Shown in pieces: positions 6,951 through 12,983 of a DNA stretch of 12,983 bases. The position numbers and the translations under genes are program-made. Each line of letters opens with the position of its first letter. Position 1 is the stretch's first letter. This DNA comes from Candidatus Neomicrothrix sp. UBA2110. Its GTDB lineage: Bacteria > Actinomycetota > Acidimicrobiia > Acidimicrobiales > Poriferisodalaceae. The notes beneath the pieces were generated by a model. That model searched no databases, was not told the origin of the DNA, and saw only the letters and a program-made list of their open reading frames with translations. Location of the stretch: positions 1-12,983 of the forward strand of contig DCYM01000234.1 in assembly GCA_002331465.1 (NCBI GenBank). Direction: 5' to 3'.

Positions 6951-7637
6951 ATGGATGTCGAAGCATTTAGAAGCATGGTCCAGGACCGCCGGAGCGTGCG
7001 CGGATATCGAGATGAACAAGTCCCCCGAGACGTCATCGAGGACATCATCGACATCGCCGGAGGGGCTCCATCGTCAATGAATACGCAGCCCTGGCATTTC
7101 CATGTCTTGACAGGCGAGCCACTTGATTTGATTCGACAAGGCAACACTGAGCGCATGGTCAACGGAGCCGCTCCTCAACGAGAGATCCCGCTCAACCACG
7201 GTTACGAAGGAGAACATCGGGATCGACAGATCGAGATTGCTGTGCAGCTGTTCGAATCAATGGGGATCGCCTGGGAGGACAAAGAACGGCGTCGCGACTG
7301 GGCAATGCGCGGCTTTCGCCAATTCGACGCACCGGTGTCGATCGTCGTTACATGTGACCGCACACTCGAACATGACGCGGTGGGTCATTTCGATTGCGGC
7401 GCTGTGACGTATGGGCTGGTGTTGGCGGCTTGGACTAAAGGACTTGGGTGCGTCATCAACGGCCAAGGAATCATGCAATCCGACATTGTTCGGGAGCACG
7501 CAAACATTCCCGAAGATCAAGTGATCATGACTTGCGTCGCCATGGGCTACCCCGACGACAGCTTCGTAGCGAACGACGTCAAATCAACCCGACGTCCAGT
7601 ACGAGAAGTCGCAAGCTTCGTCGGCTTCGATGACTAG
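6951..7637 (+). CDS. Nitroreductase-family FMN oxidoreductase
   Basis: This 228-residue protein has the nitroreductase fold (PF00881), FMN-dependent and usually a homodimer that reduces nitroaromatics, quinones or enones with NAD(P)H. The FMN-phosphate motif R13-R14-S15 appears in DRRSVRGYRDEQV. The second flavin segment is GAPSSMNTQPWHFHVL (38-53), with S41, S42, N44, Q46 and W48. GCVINGQG (166-173) and MGYPDDSF (198-205) are the usual C-terminal elements. Length and motif order resemble the PnbA-like group, but the substrate cannot be read from sequence. The ATG follows a purine-rich AAGAGAGA rather than a classical site. It has its own promoter region and is separated from the next gene by 107 bp. 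Confidence 0.93.
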   Translation: MDVEAFRSMVQDRRSVRGYRDEQVPRDVIEDIIDIAGGAPSSMNTQPWHFHVLTGEPLDLIRQGNTERMVNGAAPQREIPLNHGYEGEHRDRQIEIAVQLFESMGIAWEDKERRRDWAMRGFRQFDAPVSIVVTCDRTLEHDAVGHFDCGAVTYGLVLAAWTKGLGCVINGQGIMQSDIVREHANIPEDQVIMTCVAMGYPDDSFVANDVKSTRRPVREVASFVGFDD

Positions 7638-7734
7638 TTGCGACCTCGCGCTTCTACTGTCGATGCAGCCGATTGAAATAGGGAGCCGAACGCGCCTAAA
7701 GCTTCGGTCTGGAAGACTCGCATCGCCTGATGAT

Positions 7735-7741
7735 AGGGGGA
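7735..7741 (+). promoter_or_regulatory. Shine-Dalgarno fixing the crotonase start
   Basis: AGGGGGA lies just before the ATG at 7745. An in-frame ATG at 7730 lies upstream of this site and has no ribosome-binding sequence of its own, so the shorter 258-residue product is preferred. Confidence 0.6.
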
Positions 7742-7744
7742 CTC

Positions 7745-8521
7745 ATGTCCAATGAAAGCACGACTGATCACGTACGGCTCGAGCTCAAAGGGTCGGTGGC
7801 GGTGGTCACTATGGCTAAACCACCTCACAATCTCCTTAACGGCCCGTTCATAGAAAGTCTGATGGGCGCCTTCGAAGGAGCCGCTGAGGTTGGCGGGCGG
7901 GCGATCCTACTGAGAAGCGAAATGAAACATTTCTCCGCGGGGGCAGATGTTGATGGTTTCGGTGGTGATGGCCAACGCGCGACGTCTGCGGCCGAAGTAC
8001 TCGACCGATTGACAGGAGTTCCGTTGCCCACAATCGCCGCTGTGCACGGCCTTGCCCTCGGCGGCGGCTTCGAAATCGCCCTGGCCTGCGATTTCATTAT
8101 GGCTTCAGCTTCCGCTCGTCTTGGGCTGGTCGAAACGTCTATTGGCTTAATGCCTTTGTTGGGAGGGGTCCAAAGAGTGGTAGAGCGCGCCGGCACAGCT
8201 CGAGGTAAGGAGATCGCTATGTTCGGTCGCCGACACGACCCTGAGCTGCTTGAACGTTGGGGCATCATCAACGTGGTGGTTGCCGACGACGAGTTGGAGG
8301 GCGCTTCAATGTCATGGGCGCAGCAATTAGCAGCTGGTCCGACAATCTCCTACGGAGCCATAAAACGACTCGCAGCGACCACTGCCAACCAAGGTGTGCG
8401 GGCAGCCGACGAAGCTCAGGACGACGCCGCCACGTCGGTCTGGCAATCCGAGGATTTACAAACCGGACTTGAGGCGTTCTCTGAGTCCGGACCGGGCACA
8501 GCCATTTTTCAGGGCCGATGA
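7745..8521 (+). CDS. Enoyl-CoA hydratase/isomerase (crotonase) family protein
   Basis: This 258-residue crotonase probably adds water to a 2-enoyl-CoA. The first oxyanion segment is HFSAGADV (62-69). The second is HGLALGGGFEIALACD (101-116), and LGLVETSIGLMPLLGG (126-141) follows. Both glutamates used by true hydratases appear present: E110 (rat E144 position) and E130 (E164 position), which favours hydratase over pure isomerase or hydrolase activity. It is the first gene of a cotranscribed trio: its stop overlaps the ATG of the CoA-transferase in an ATGA junction. The 107-bp spacer upstream presumably holds the trio's promoter; TTGAAA at 7673-7678 is a possible -35, with only a poor -10 after it. 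The acyl-CoA substrate is unknown. Confidence 0.93.
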   Translation: MSNESTTDHVRLELKGSVAVVTMAKPPHNLLNGPFIESLMGAFEGAAEVGGRAILLRSEMKHFSAGADVDGFGGDGQRATSAAEVLDRLTGVPLPTIAAVHGLALGGGFEIALACDFIMASASARLGLVETSIGLMPLLGGVQRVVERAGTARGKEIAMFGRRHDPELLERWGIINVVVADDELEGASMSWAQQLAAGPTISYGAIKRLAATTANQGVRAADEAQDDAATSVWQSEDLQTGLEAFSESGPGTAIFQGR

Positions 8522-9741
8522 CCGCCCCCCTTTTCGGTATTCGAGTCGTCGACTTTACTCGGGTTCTTGCTGGCCCGCACTGCACTAAGGCGTTACGCGA
8601 CCTCGGTGCCGAGGTAATCAAAATAGAACCTCCAGCATCTGACACAGGGCGAAGCGGTCAACCCCATGTTGGCCCGATGTCCCTATATTTTGCGCAACAA
8701 AACGCGGGCAAACGCGCGCTTTCTCTGGACCTTAACTATCCGGAAGCGCAAGACATTATCCGGAAGCTTGTGGCCAGGGCCGACGTCGTCGTTGAAAATT
8801 TCCGTCCCGGGACCCTCGACCTTTTCGGACTTGGCTTTGATGATTTAGTCGCAGTGAAGCCAGACCTCATCATGGTTTCTATTACTGGTTACGGCCAGAG
8901 CGGTCCATGGCGCAGCCGACCCGCTTTTGCTCCAACCGTGCAAGCTGAATCAGGTTTCACTGAGATCATCGGTCGCCACTACGGCGACGCCCTCACGCGA
9001 ACCGAAAACGACGCCTACAACCACGCTGATGTCTACACCGGTCTGCAGGGAGTGATAGCGACTCTTGCGGCCCTAGCTCACCGTGAGCGAACTGGCGAAG
9101 GGCAACATGTTGACGTTGCCATGGCGGCATCAATGCTCAGCGTCAACGACCGCGTGAGTTATGAACTGTCTGATATTGACGTTGAGGGGGAACCACTTGC
9201 TCTCAGCGCTCCTGAGTCTCCCGTAATAGAGCTACCCGACGGTCGAAAAATCACCATCGCCGCTAGTCCCGTGTCGACATTTGTCTTCCGGAGATACTGC
9301 GCAATGATGAGGAGAAATGACCTGCTCCTGGACCCTCGATTCATCAATGCTCAGTTCCGTCGCAAAAATTGGTCAGAGTTGTTGGATGAAATTCGTGCCT
9401 GGGTGTTGACCTTTAGAACGATTGAAGAACTCGAGGCGCAAGTAAGTGAAGCCGGGCTCGCGGTCGGAACCATCCGCACTGTTTCCGAGATCGCCGAATC
9501 GGAGTGGGCAGCCGAACGAGGTGCAATTCGCGAGGTGGATGATCGATCAGGCGGAACGGCGAGGATGCCAGCGCCTCCGTGGATTTTTGGGCAATGTGAA
9601 CTTCCTGACGCAGGCCTGCCACCATTTCAGGGTGAACACAACTCTGAGCTTCTCTCCGAGATTGGCCTCACCGACGAAGAAATTGTGAAGCTGCAGGAGG
9701 CTGACATCGTGGTGTCACAGATTCCCAATAGGTCTCATTGA
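8518..9741 (+). CDS. CaiB/BaiF class III CoA-transferase
   Basis: This 407-residue protein moves CoA between carboxylic acids (or, in racemase relatives, epimerises 2-methylacyl-CoA). The N-terminal block GIRVVDFTRVLAGPHCTKAL (7-26) and LGAEVIKIEPP (29-39) are diagnostic, followed by NAGKRALSLDL (62-72) and VENFRPGTLDLFGLGFDDL (92-110). The nucleophilic aspartate is most likely D171 in NHADVYTGLQG. ERTGEGQHVDVAM (190-202) is also a family signature. Length matches full-size members. Start and upstream stop overlap by 4 bp (ATGA at 8518-8521), with CAGGG just before, so translation is probably coupled to the crotonase. Next to a crotonase and an MFS transporter, it probably activates an imported or internally made acid as its CoA thioester. 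Confidence 0.95.
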   Translation: MTAPLFGIRVVDFTRVLAGPHCTKALRDLGAEVIKIEPPASDTGRSGQPHVGPMSLYFAQQNAGKRALSLDLNYPEAQDIIRKLVARADVVVENFRPGTLDLFGLGFDDLVAVKPDLIMVSITGYGQSGPWRSRPAFAPTVQAESGFTEIIGRHYGDALTRTENDAYNHADVYTGLQGVIATLAALAHRERTGEGQHVDVAMAASMLSVNDRVSYELSDIDVEGEPLALSAPESPVIELPDGRKITIAASPVSTFVFRRYCAMMRRNDLLLDPRFINAQFRRKNWSELLDEIRAWVLTFRTIEELEAQVSEAGLAVGTIRTVSEIAESEWAAERGAIREVDDRSGGTARMPAPPWIFGQCELPDAGLPPFQGEHNSELLSEIGLTDEEIVKLQEADIVVSQIPNRSH

Positions 9742-10880
9742 TGCGACAACCGCGCGTTATCTTGCTGACCTTTATCGGCGCACATCTTGTGAACGATTTT
9801 TATGCCACCGTCCTTCCAGCGTTTTTGCCTGCCCTGGCTCGAGAATGGGACCTCGACTACGCGGAACTCGGGATTCTTTCTTTTGCTTTCAGTCTTTTGT
9901 CTGGCGTTTTACAGCCTTCCTTAGGTCATTTCGCTGATCGGGCCGGACGCCGACGTTTTCTAGTAAGTGCGGGGTTTTTAGTCGGGGGATGCGGATTTCT
10001 CGCAATGGCAGTCGCTCCTTCGTTTTGGTTCGTAGTCGCAGTAAGTTCACTCTGCGGATTAGGCACGGCGACATACCACCCTCAGGCAACAGCATTTATC
10101 GTTGAGGCCTACCCAAACGATCGCGGACGAATGCTCGGCCTACACGGATGGGGTGGCTCGATTGGGCACTTTTTAGCGCCCCTCGTTGCCACTTTGGTTA
10201 TCGGTGCGGCGGATTGGCGGTGGGCTATGTTGCTTGTCGGCATTCCGATTATCGCTACCTCTGTGGCTGTCCGTTCGACTTTGCATGAAACCGCTCCGAA
10301 CCCTGAAGCCCGCCTCAAAGGAGCGATTGGAAAGCCCATCATTGTGGCCGCGCTCGCCTTCGGGTTGTTGTCTGTAGTTTTGTATAGCTTCATCACTTTT
10401 GTGGTGAAAATGCTTGTCGATGAAGGCTGGTCTGATACCGCAGCTGGCGCTGCGTTGACCGCAATGTTGCTGGTTGGTGCTGTCGCTCAACCTGTCGGAG
10501 GGAGAATTTATGACAGATTCGGTGGGCGCCGAATCTTCGTTGGAGCAAACGTCGGCACGGTAGCGGCTGTGCTCGTATTTTCTCAAACCTCGGGAGTTGT
10601 CTCTCTGGTCGCAATCGGGGTCGTGGCTATGTTCGGCTTCGGTCTGTTTCCAGTTTCGATAGCTATGGCAAGCAAAATTGGTGGCGAGACGAGAACCGGG
10701 GCTTCAGTCGGTGTGCTTTTCGGCGTTACGGGCCTGCTGGGGGCGCTGGCTCGTCCCGCGGTAGGCGCTCTGGCTGAAGCGCTCGGCGATATCCGTCTGG
10801 CGTTGTCGTGGACAGTTGTGTCCGCTATCGCTGCTCTTCCCTTCGCGATGCAACTTGAGGCTGATAGATCAGCGAGCTGA
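9741..10880 (+). CDS. MFS transporter, fosmidomycin-resistance (Fsr)-like
   Basis: This integral membrane protein of 379 residues has about 12 hydrophobic segments. Loop motif A appears as LGHFADRAGRRR (61-72) and is repeated in the second half as VGGRIYDRFGGRR (252-264), showing the two six-helix halves; the charged central linker is near 180-198. LCGLGTATYHPQAT (104-117) resembles the GxxxAxxHP segment of Fsr/NarK-like transporters, and LHGWGGSIGHFLAPL (134-148) corresponds to motif C. The ATG at 9741 shares its A with the CoA-transferase stop (TGATG); a TTG one codon upstream at 9738 is a less likely start. Placement in the CoA operon suggests import of the substrate or export of a product. 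The gene ends overlapping the convergent GNAT gene by 12 bp. Confidence 0.92.
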   Translation: MRQPRVILLTFIGAHLVNDFYATVLPAFLPALAREWDLDYAELGILSFAFSLLSGVLQPSLGHFADRAGRRRFLVSAGFLVGGCGFLAMAVAPSFWFVVAVSSLCGLGTATYHPQATAFIVEAYPNDRGRMLGLHGWGGSIGHFLAPLVATLVIGAADWRWAMLLVGIPIIATSVAVRSTLHETAPNPEARLKGAIGKPIIVAALAFGLLSVVLYSFITFVVKMLVDEGWSDTAAGAALTAMLLVGAVAQPVGGRIYDRFGGRRIFVGANVGTVAAVLVFSQTSGVVSLVAIGVVAMFGFGLFPVSIAMASKIGGETRTGASVGVLFGVTGLLGALARPAVGALAEALGDIRLALSWTVVSAIAALPFAMQLEADRSAS

Positions 10881-11468
10881 ACGCCACATGCTCCACATTG
10901 TGGGGCCATTCGGCATAACGATTTCGTTAACGACCTCAAAACCAAGGCGTTGATAGAGCGGAATGTTCCGAGGACTTGAGCTCTCTAGATAGCAAGGCTC
11001 ACTGGCACGGTCGGCGAGGTCCAACGTGTACTGGATGATTGCGGCACCGTGTCCTCGTCCCACTAGGTCCGGTTTGACCCCCACAGTGTTGAGGTAATAG
11101 TGAGGTTCGCTCGGGTGGATGTCACCGATCATGGATAAGCCTTCGGCTAGTTCGTCAACACGGTCGGGGTTTGCGCCCAACACCAGGTACCAAAGTTGGT
11201 GAAAAGCACCTCCTTCATGAAGGTCGCGACCCGGGGGCGCCCAGATGGTGCCCGCTACAATTTCACCCTCCTCCTGCAACGCCCAGCTTGTGCCCAGTGC
11301 TACTGCACACCTCAGTTCCGCTCGCATCCATGCCTGAGCGAGAGTCACCCGAAACTTTGGTTCCTGAAACATCCACGACATCCAAGGGTCTTGTTCGAAC
11401 GCGTGCGCGAGTAGGAGGCTCAATCTTCGTACATCGTGTGCCTCAACAGGTCTGATTTCTGTAGCCAC
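10869..11468 (-). CDS. GNAT-family N-acetyltransferase
   Basis: This is a GCN5-related acetyltransferase of 199 residues from the preferred GTG. It opens with EIRPVEAHDVRRL, the typical beta-1/alpha-1 start. The acetyl-CoA loop is VGVKPDLVGRGHGAAII, and PLYQRLGFEVV is the C-terminal motif B. The acceptor is unknown; relatives acetylate amines of small molecules or antibiotics. Two starts compete. The ATG at 11483 has only a poor upstream site and itself lies in ATGAGGGG, which is a good Shine-Dalgarno (11476-11481) for the GTG at 11468. I chose the GTG; the ATG would add five residues (M-R-G-T-R). It is divergent from the PPOX-fold gene and convergent with the MFS gene. Confidence 0.9.
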   Translation of the reverse strand: MATEIRPVEAHDVRRLSLLLAHAFEQDPWMSWMFQEPKFRVTLAQAWMRAELRCAVALGTSWALQEEGEIVAGTIWAPPGRDLHEGGAFHQLWYLVLGANPDRVDELAEGLSMIGDIHPSEPHYYLNTVGVKPDLVGRGHGAAIIQYTLDLADRASEPCYLESSSPRNIPLYQRLGFEVVNEIVMPNGPTMWSMWRSAR

Positions 11469-11475
11469 CCGAGTA

Positions 11476-11481
11476 CCCCTC
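11476..11481 (-). promoter_or_regulatory. Shine-Dalgarno favouring a GTG start for the GNAT gene
   Basis: On the minus strand GAGGGG lies about 7 bases before the GTG at 11468. It overlaps the G of the alternative ATG at 11483, so initiation at the GTG would place the ribosome over that ATG. Confidence 0.5.
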
Positions 11482-11514
11482 ATAATCTCGGCGCGTCGTA
11501 TCTTCGCGCTCGCC

Positions 11515-11531
11515 TAGCGTGGGCGACGCTA
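11515..11531. repeat. Inverted repeat in the GNAT/PPOX divergent spacer
   Basis: TAGCGT (11515-11520), five bases, then ACGCTA (11526-11531) form a perfect 6-5-6 inverted repeat just upstream of the PPOX-fold gene. It could be a repressor half-site pair or a small hairpin, or simply chance. It is not followed by a T-run, so it is not a terminator. Confidence 0.35.
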
Positions 11532-11550
11532 ACCGGATCGAGGAGTCTTT

Positions 11551-11973
11551 ATGGCCGAAATGAACAGCGACGAACGCGACAACTTTTTGAATGAAGTACG
11601 AGTGGGGGTACTGGCTATAGAACGAGACGATAAAGGCCCTTTGTGTGCACCAATCTGGTACCGATACTCCACCGACGTTGGGTTTGAAATAGCGATGGCG
11701 TACGACTCAGCGAAATCGCTTCTTCTTCGGCGTCACGGAGCCGCAACAGTTTGTGTTCAAGACGAGCAACTCCCCTACCGGTACGTCACTGCTGAAGGGG
11801 AAGCCGTCGTTGAGTTGATGACCGGAGAAGAAAGAGATGACGTTCTTCGCGACATCGCAGTCAGATACCTAGGCGATGAACTGGGTAACCAGTACGCCGA
11901 TGCGTTTCCGGGGCACGATGAGGCCAAGGTAACCATTAAACCGCGCCGTTGGAACAGCGACGTCCTTGGTTGA
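11551..11973 (+). CDS. PPOX-fold flavin/F420-type (pyridoxamine 5'-phosphate oxidase-like) protein
   Basis: This small split beta-barrel protein has 140 residues. The N-terminal FLNEVRVGVLAIERDDKGPL and APIWYRYSTD (33-42) match the pattern of PPOX-like proteins common in actinobacteria, where the barrel holds FMN, F420 or heme. SAKSLLLRRHGAATVCVQDE (53-72) is the next conserved strand-helix region. The usual closing basic segment is KPRRWNSD (130-137). Such proteins are mostly uncharacterised reductases; true PLP synthesis is unlikely for this short type. A strong site, GAGGAG (11540-11545), lies 5 bases before the ATG. It is convergent with an F420-type LLM gene 27 bp away. Whether the cofactor is FMN or F420 cannot be decided here. 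Confidence 0.88.
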   Translation: MAEMNSDERDNFLNEVRVGVLAIERDDKGPLCAPIWYRYSTDVGFEIAMAYDSAKSLLLRRHGAATVCVQDEQLPYRYVTAEGEAVVELMTGEERDDVLRDIAVRYLGDELGNQYADAFPGHDEAKVTIKPRRWNSDVLG

Positions 11974-12000
11974 ACCACCCGGCGGCATTTGAAATTTGAC

Positions 12001-12912
12001 TCAGAGTAATGATGCCAACGCTTCGCGCGTTCGGATGCGTTCGTCGGGGTTACCTGCGAACTCGGCAACGATGATGTCATCGGCACCTGCGTCAATCGTT
12101 GCTTGCAGTCGATCCGCTATCTCAGACTCGTTACCAACAATGGCAATATCTTCAGGCCCAGCGAGACCTTCTCGATCCAGCATCGCTCGGTAGCTAGGCA
12201 ACGTGCCGTACATTTGCCAAACTTTTGATGCTCTGGCCATACCTGCATCGAGATCGTCGGTGCAGAGCACGGGCAAGCCGGCAAGCACCCGAGGTTTAGG
12301 CCGTCCAGCCTCCGAAGCTGCTTCCGAAATTTCGGGCACAGTGAGTTCGGCCAGCGTCCGGTTTCCGGTCATCCATGTGATCGTTCCATCAGCCATGCGC
12401 CCTGTTAAGCGCAGCATTTGGGGTCCGAGAGCAGCTACGAGAACCTGAGGAACAGGTGCGTTTAGTCCCATCGCTGGGTTTCGAGCCGTCAAGGTTTCGC
12501 CTTTAACGCGAACAGGTTCTTCTCGTAACTGCGGGTTCAGGACTTCTAGGTATTCGCGCAGATGACGCACTGGCTTATCGAACTGGTAGCCGAACTGCTT
12601 TTCTATTACCGGTTTGTGCGAGAGCCCGATACCCAGCGCGAGTCGATCTCCGATGATGGAAGTCACTGAAAGCGCTTGTTGCGCCATCACTATGGGATGT
12701 CGGGGGTACGTCGGGATGACTGCGGTCCCAAGTTCGATCTCGGGTACGGCGGCGCCAATGTGGCTTAGCGCCGTTAAAGCATCAATGCCCATAGGCATTT
12801 GGGGGAGCCAATAGGAGGGGAACCCAGCTTCTTGAGCAGCTCGAGCATCCGCAATCGCTTCCTGCACATTGAAGAGCTTCCCAGCCGGTCCACTGAAAAT
12901 ACCTATACGCAT
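12001..12912 (-). CDS. F420-type LLM oxidoreductase (TIGR03564/MSMEG_4879-like)
   Basis: This 303-residue luciferase-like protein closely follows the pattern I know for TIGR03564: MRIGIFSG at the N-terminus, YWLPQMPMGIDALTALSHIG (34-53), LGTAVIPTYPRHPIVMAQQ (61-79), LALGIGLSHKPV (91-102), LVAALGPQMLRL (158-169), ADGTITWMTG (174-183), PSYRAMLDREG (239-249) and a closing ERIRTREAL. The family is assigned to the deazaflavin F420 and is typical of actinobacteria. The reaction is a hydride transfer on an unknown substrate. The start is the ATG at 12912, with GGAG (12919-12922) six bases upstream and a family-like N-terminus. An in-frame ATG at 12957 would add 15 unrelated residues without a ribosome site. 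It is unlike the LLM at 2749-3855, so the two are not tandem copies. Confidence 0.94.
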   Translation of the reverse strand: MRIGIFSGPAGKLFNVQEAIADARAAQEAGFPSYWLPQMPMGIDALTALSHIGAAVPEIELGTAVIPTYPRHPIVMAQQALSVTSIIGDRLALGIGLSHKPVIEKQFGYQFDKPVRHLREYLEVLNPQLREEPVRVKGETLTARNPAMGLNAPVPQVLVAALGPQMLRLTGRMADGTITWMTGNRTLAELTVPEISEAASEAGRPKPRVLAGLPVLCTDDLDAGMARASKVWQMYGTLPSYRAMLDREGLAGPEDIAIVGNESEIADRLQATIDAGADDIIVAEFAGNPDERIRTREALASLL

Positions 12913-12918
12913 TGGCGT

Positions 12919-12922
12919 CTCC
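12919..12922 (-). promoter_or_regulatory. Shine-Dalgarno fixing the TIGR03564-like LLM start
   Basis: On the minus strand GGAG lies six bases before the ATG at 12912, which begins the conserved MRIGIF segment. The alternative ATG at 12957 has no comparable site. Confidence 0.6.
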
Positions 12923-12983
12923 GATCGACACTGAATGTTCGCATTACCTTGACACATGGCAGGCTATGTCTGTCGGGGAGAAG

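Noticed and set aside
7638..7744. Possible small gene or RNA between nitroreductase and crotonase
   Set aside because: The 107 bases hold no convincing coding frame or stable hairpin; only a weak -35-like TTGAAA (7673-7678) without a good -10.
7825..8271. 148-codon minus-strand frame within the crotonase gene
   Set aside because: The Ser/Pro/Arg-rich composition is typical of a frame shadow, and the crotonase motifs on the other strand are unambiguous.
10173..10586. Minus-strand frames of 95 and 137 codons inside the transporter gene
   Set aside because: They are antisense to repeated membrane segments and have no recognisable domain.
11974..12000. Possible terminator between the convergent PPOX-fold and LLM genes
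   Set aside because: The 27 bases contain no stem of useful length and no T-run.
2749..12912. The two LLM genes as paralogues from a recent duplication
   Set aside because: Their signature segments belong to different LLM groups (VEHHF type versus TIGR03564-like) and they share little beyond the fold.
12949..12983. TTGACA -35 box and start of a plus-strand gene at the right edge (ATG at 12956 or 12966)
   Set aside because: Only 26 bases follow the last minus-strand candidate start, there is no matching -10, and the frame is too short to judge.
1..12983. Mobile element, phage, toxin-antitoxin, CRISPR or defence system
   Set aside because: No transposase, integrase, nuclease, repeat array, tRNA or terminal inverted repeats were seen; all 14 genes have metabolic, transport or acetyltransferase families.

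Overview
The window is a compact stretch of bacterial chromosome that looks entirely metabolic. I count 14 protein-coding genes, with no RNA gene, mobile element or CRISPR array. The family mix suggests an actinobacterium, most likely of the Acidimicrobiia type and perhaps marine: two luciferase-like monooxygenase (LLM) proteins, one matching the F420-dependent TIGR03564/MSMEG_4879-like group, a PPOX-fold flavin/F420 protein, a P450, a CaiB/BaiF CoA-transferase with a crotonase, and many VOC and amidohydrolase proteins. Base composition looks intermediate by eye. The taxonomic call is inference from family content; no marker gene is present.

Layout. (1) 2-1114 (+) is a P450 whose N-terminus is cut by the window edge. 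Its stop overlaps the stop of a convergent gene. (2) 3855-1105 (-) is a two-gene operon: a flavin-type LLM oxidoreductase followed by a gamma-glutamyltransferase-fold Ntn hydrolase. (3) 3981-6478 (+) is a divergent three-gene operon: PF04909 amidohydrolase, VOC protein and Gfo/Idh/MocA dehydrogenase. The spacer between operons 2 and 3 holds a perfect 10-bp palindrome. (4) 6850-6467 (-) is a small Glyoxalase_6-like VOC protein, divergent from a nitroreductase at 6951-7637 (+). (5) 7745-10880 (+) is a tightly coupled crotonase, class III CoA-transferase and MFS transporter, with stop/start overlaps. (6) 11468-10869 (-) is a GNAT acetyltransferase, divergent from a PPOX-fold protein at 11551-11973 (+). 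(7) 12912-12001 (-) is a TIGR03564-like LLM oxidoreductase.

How the genes may work together. Regions 2, 3 and 5 read as small-molecule catabolism: monooxygenation, hydrolysis of a lactone, amide or ester, NAD(P)-linked oxidation, then CoA activation, enoyl-CoA hydration and transport. No substrate can be named from the sequence. The GGT-fold protein keeps its self-processing nucleophile but lacks the residues that hold the glutamate alpha-amino and alpha-carboxyl groups in classical GGT, so it is probably an acylase or amidase for something else. The P450 lacks the canonical I-helix acid/threonine pair. Three of the four convergent junctions overlap at their stop codons by 10-12 bp, which indicates a compact, terminator-poor genome.

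I did not find a defence system, mobile element or clearly novel machinery. The most interesting parts are the active-site deviations and the divergent LLM/GGT-like versus amidohydrolase/VOC/dehydrogenase locus.
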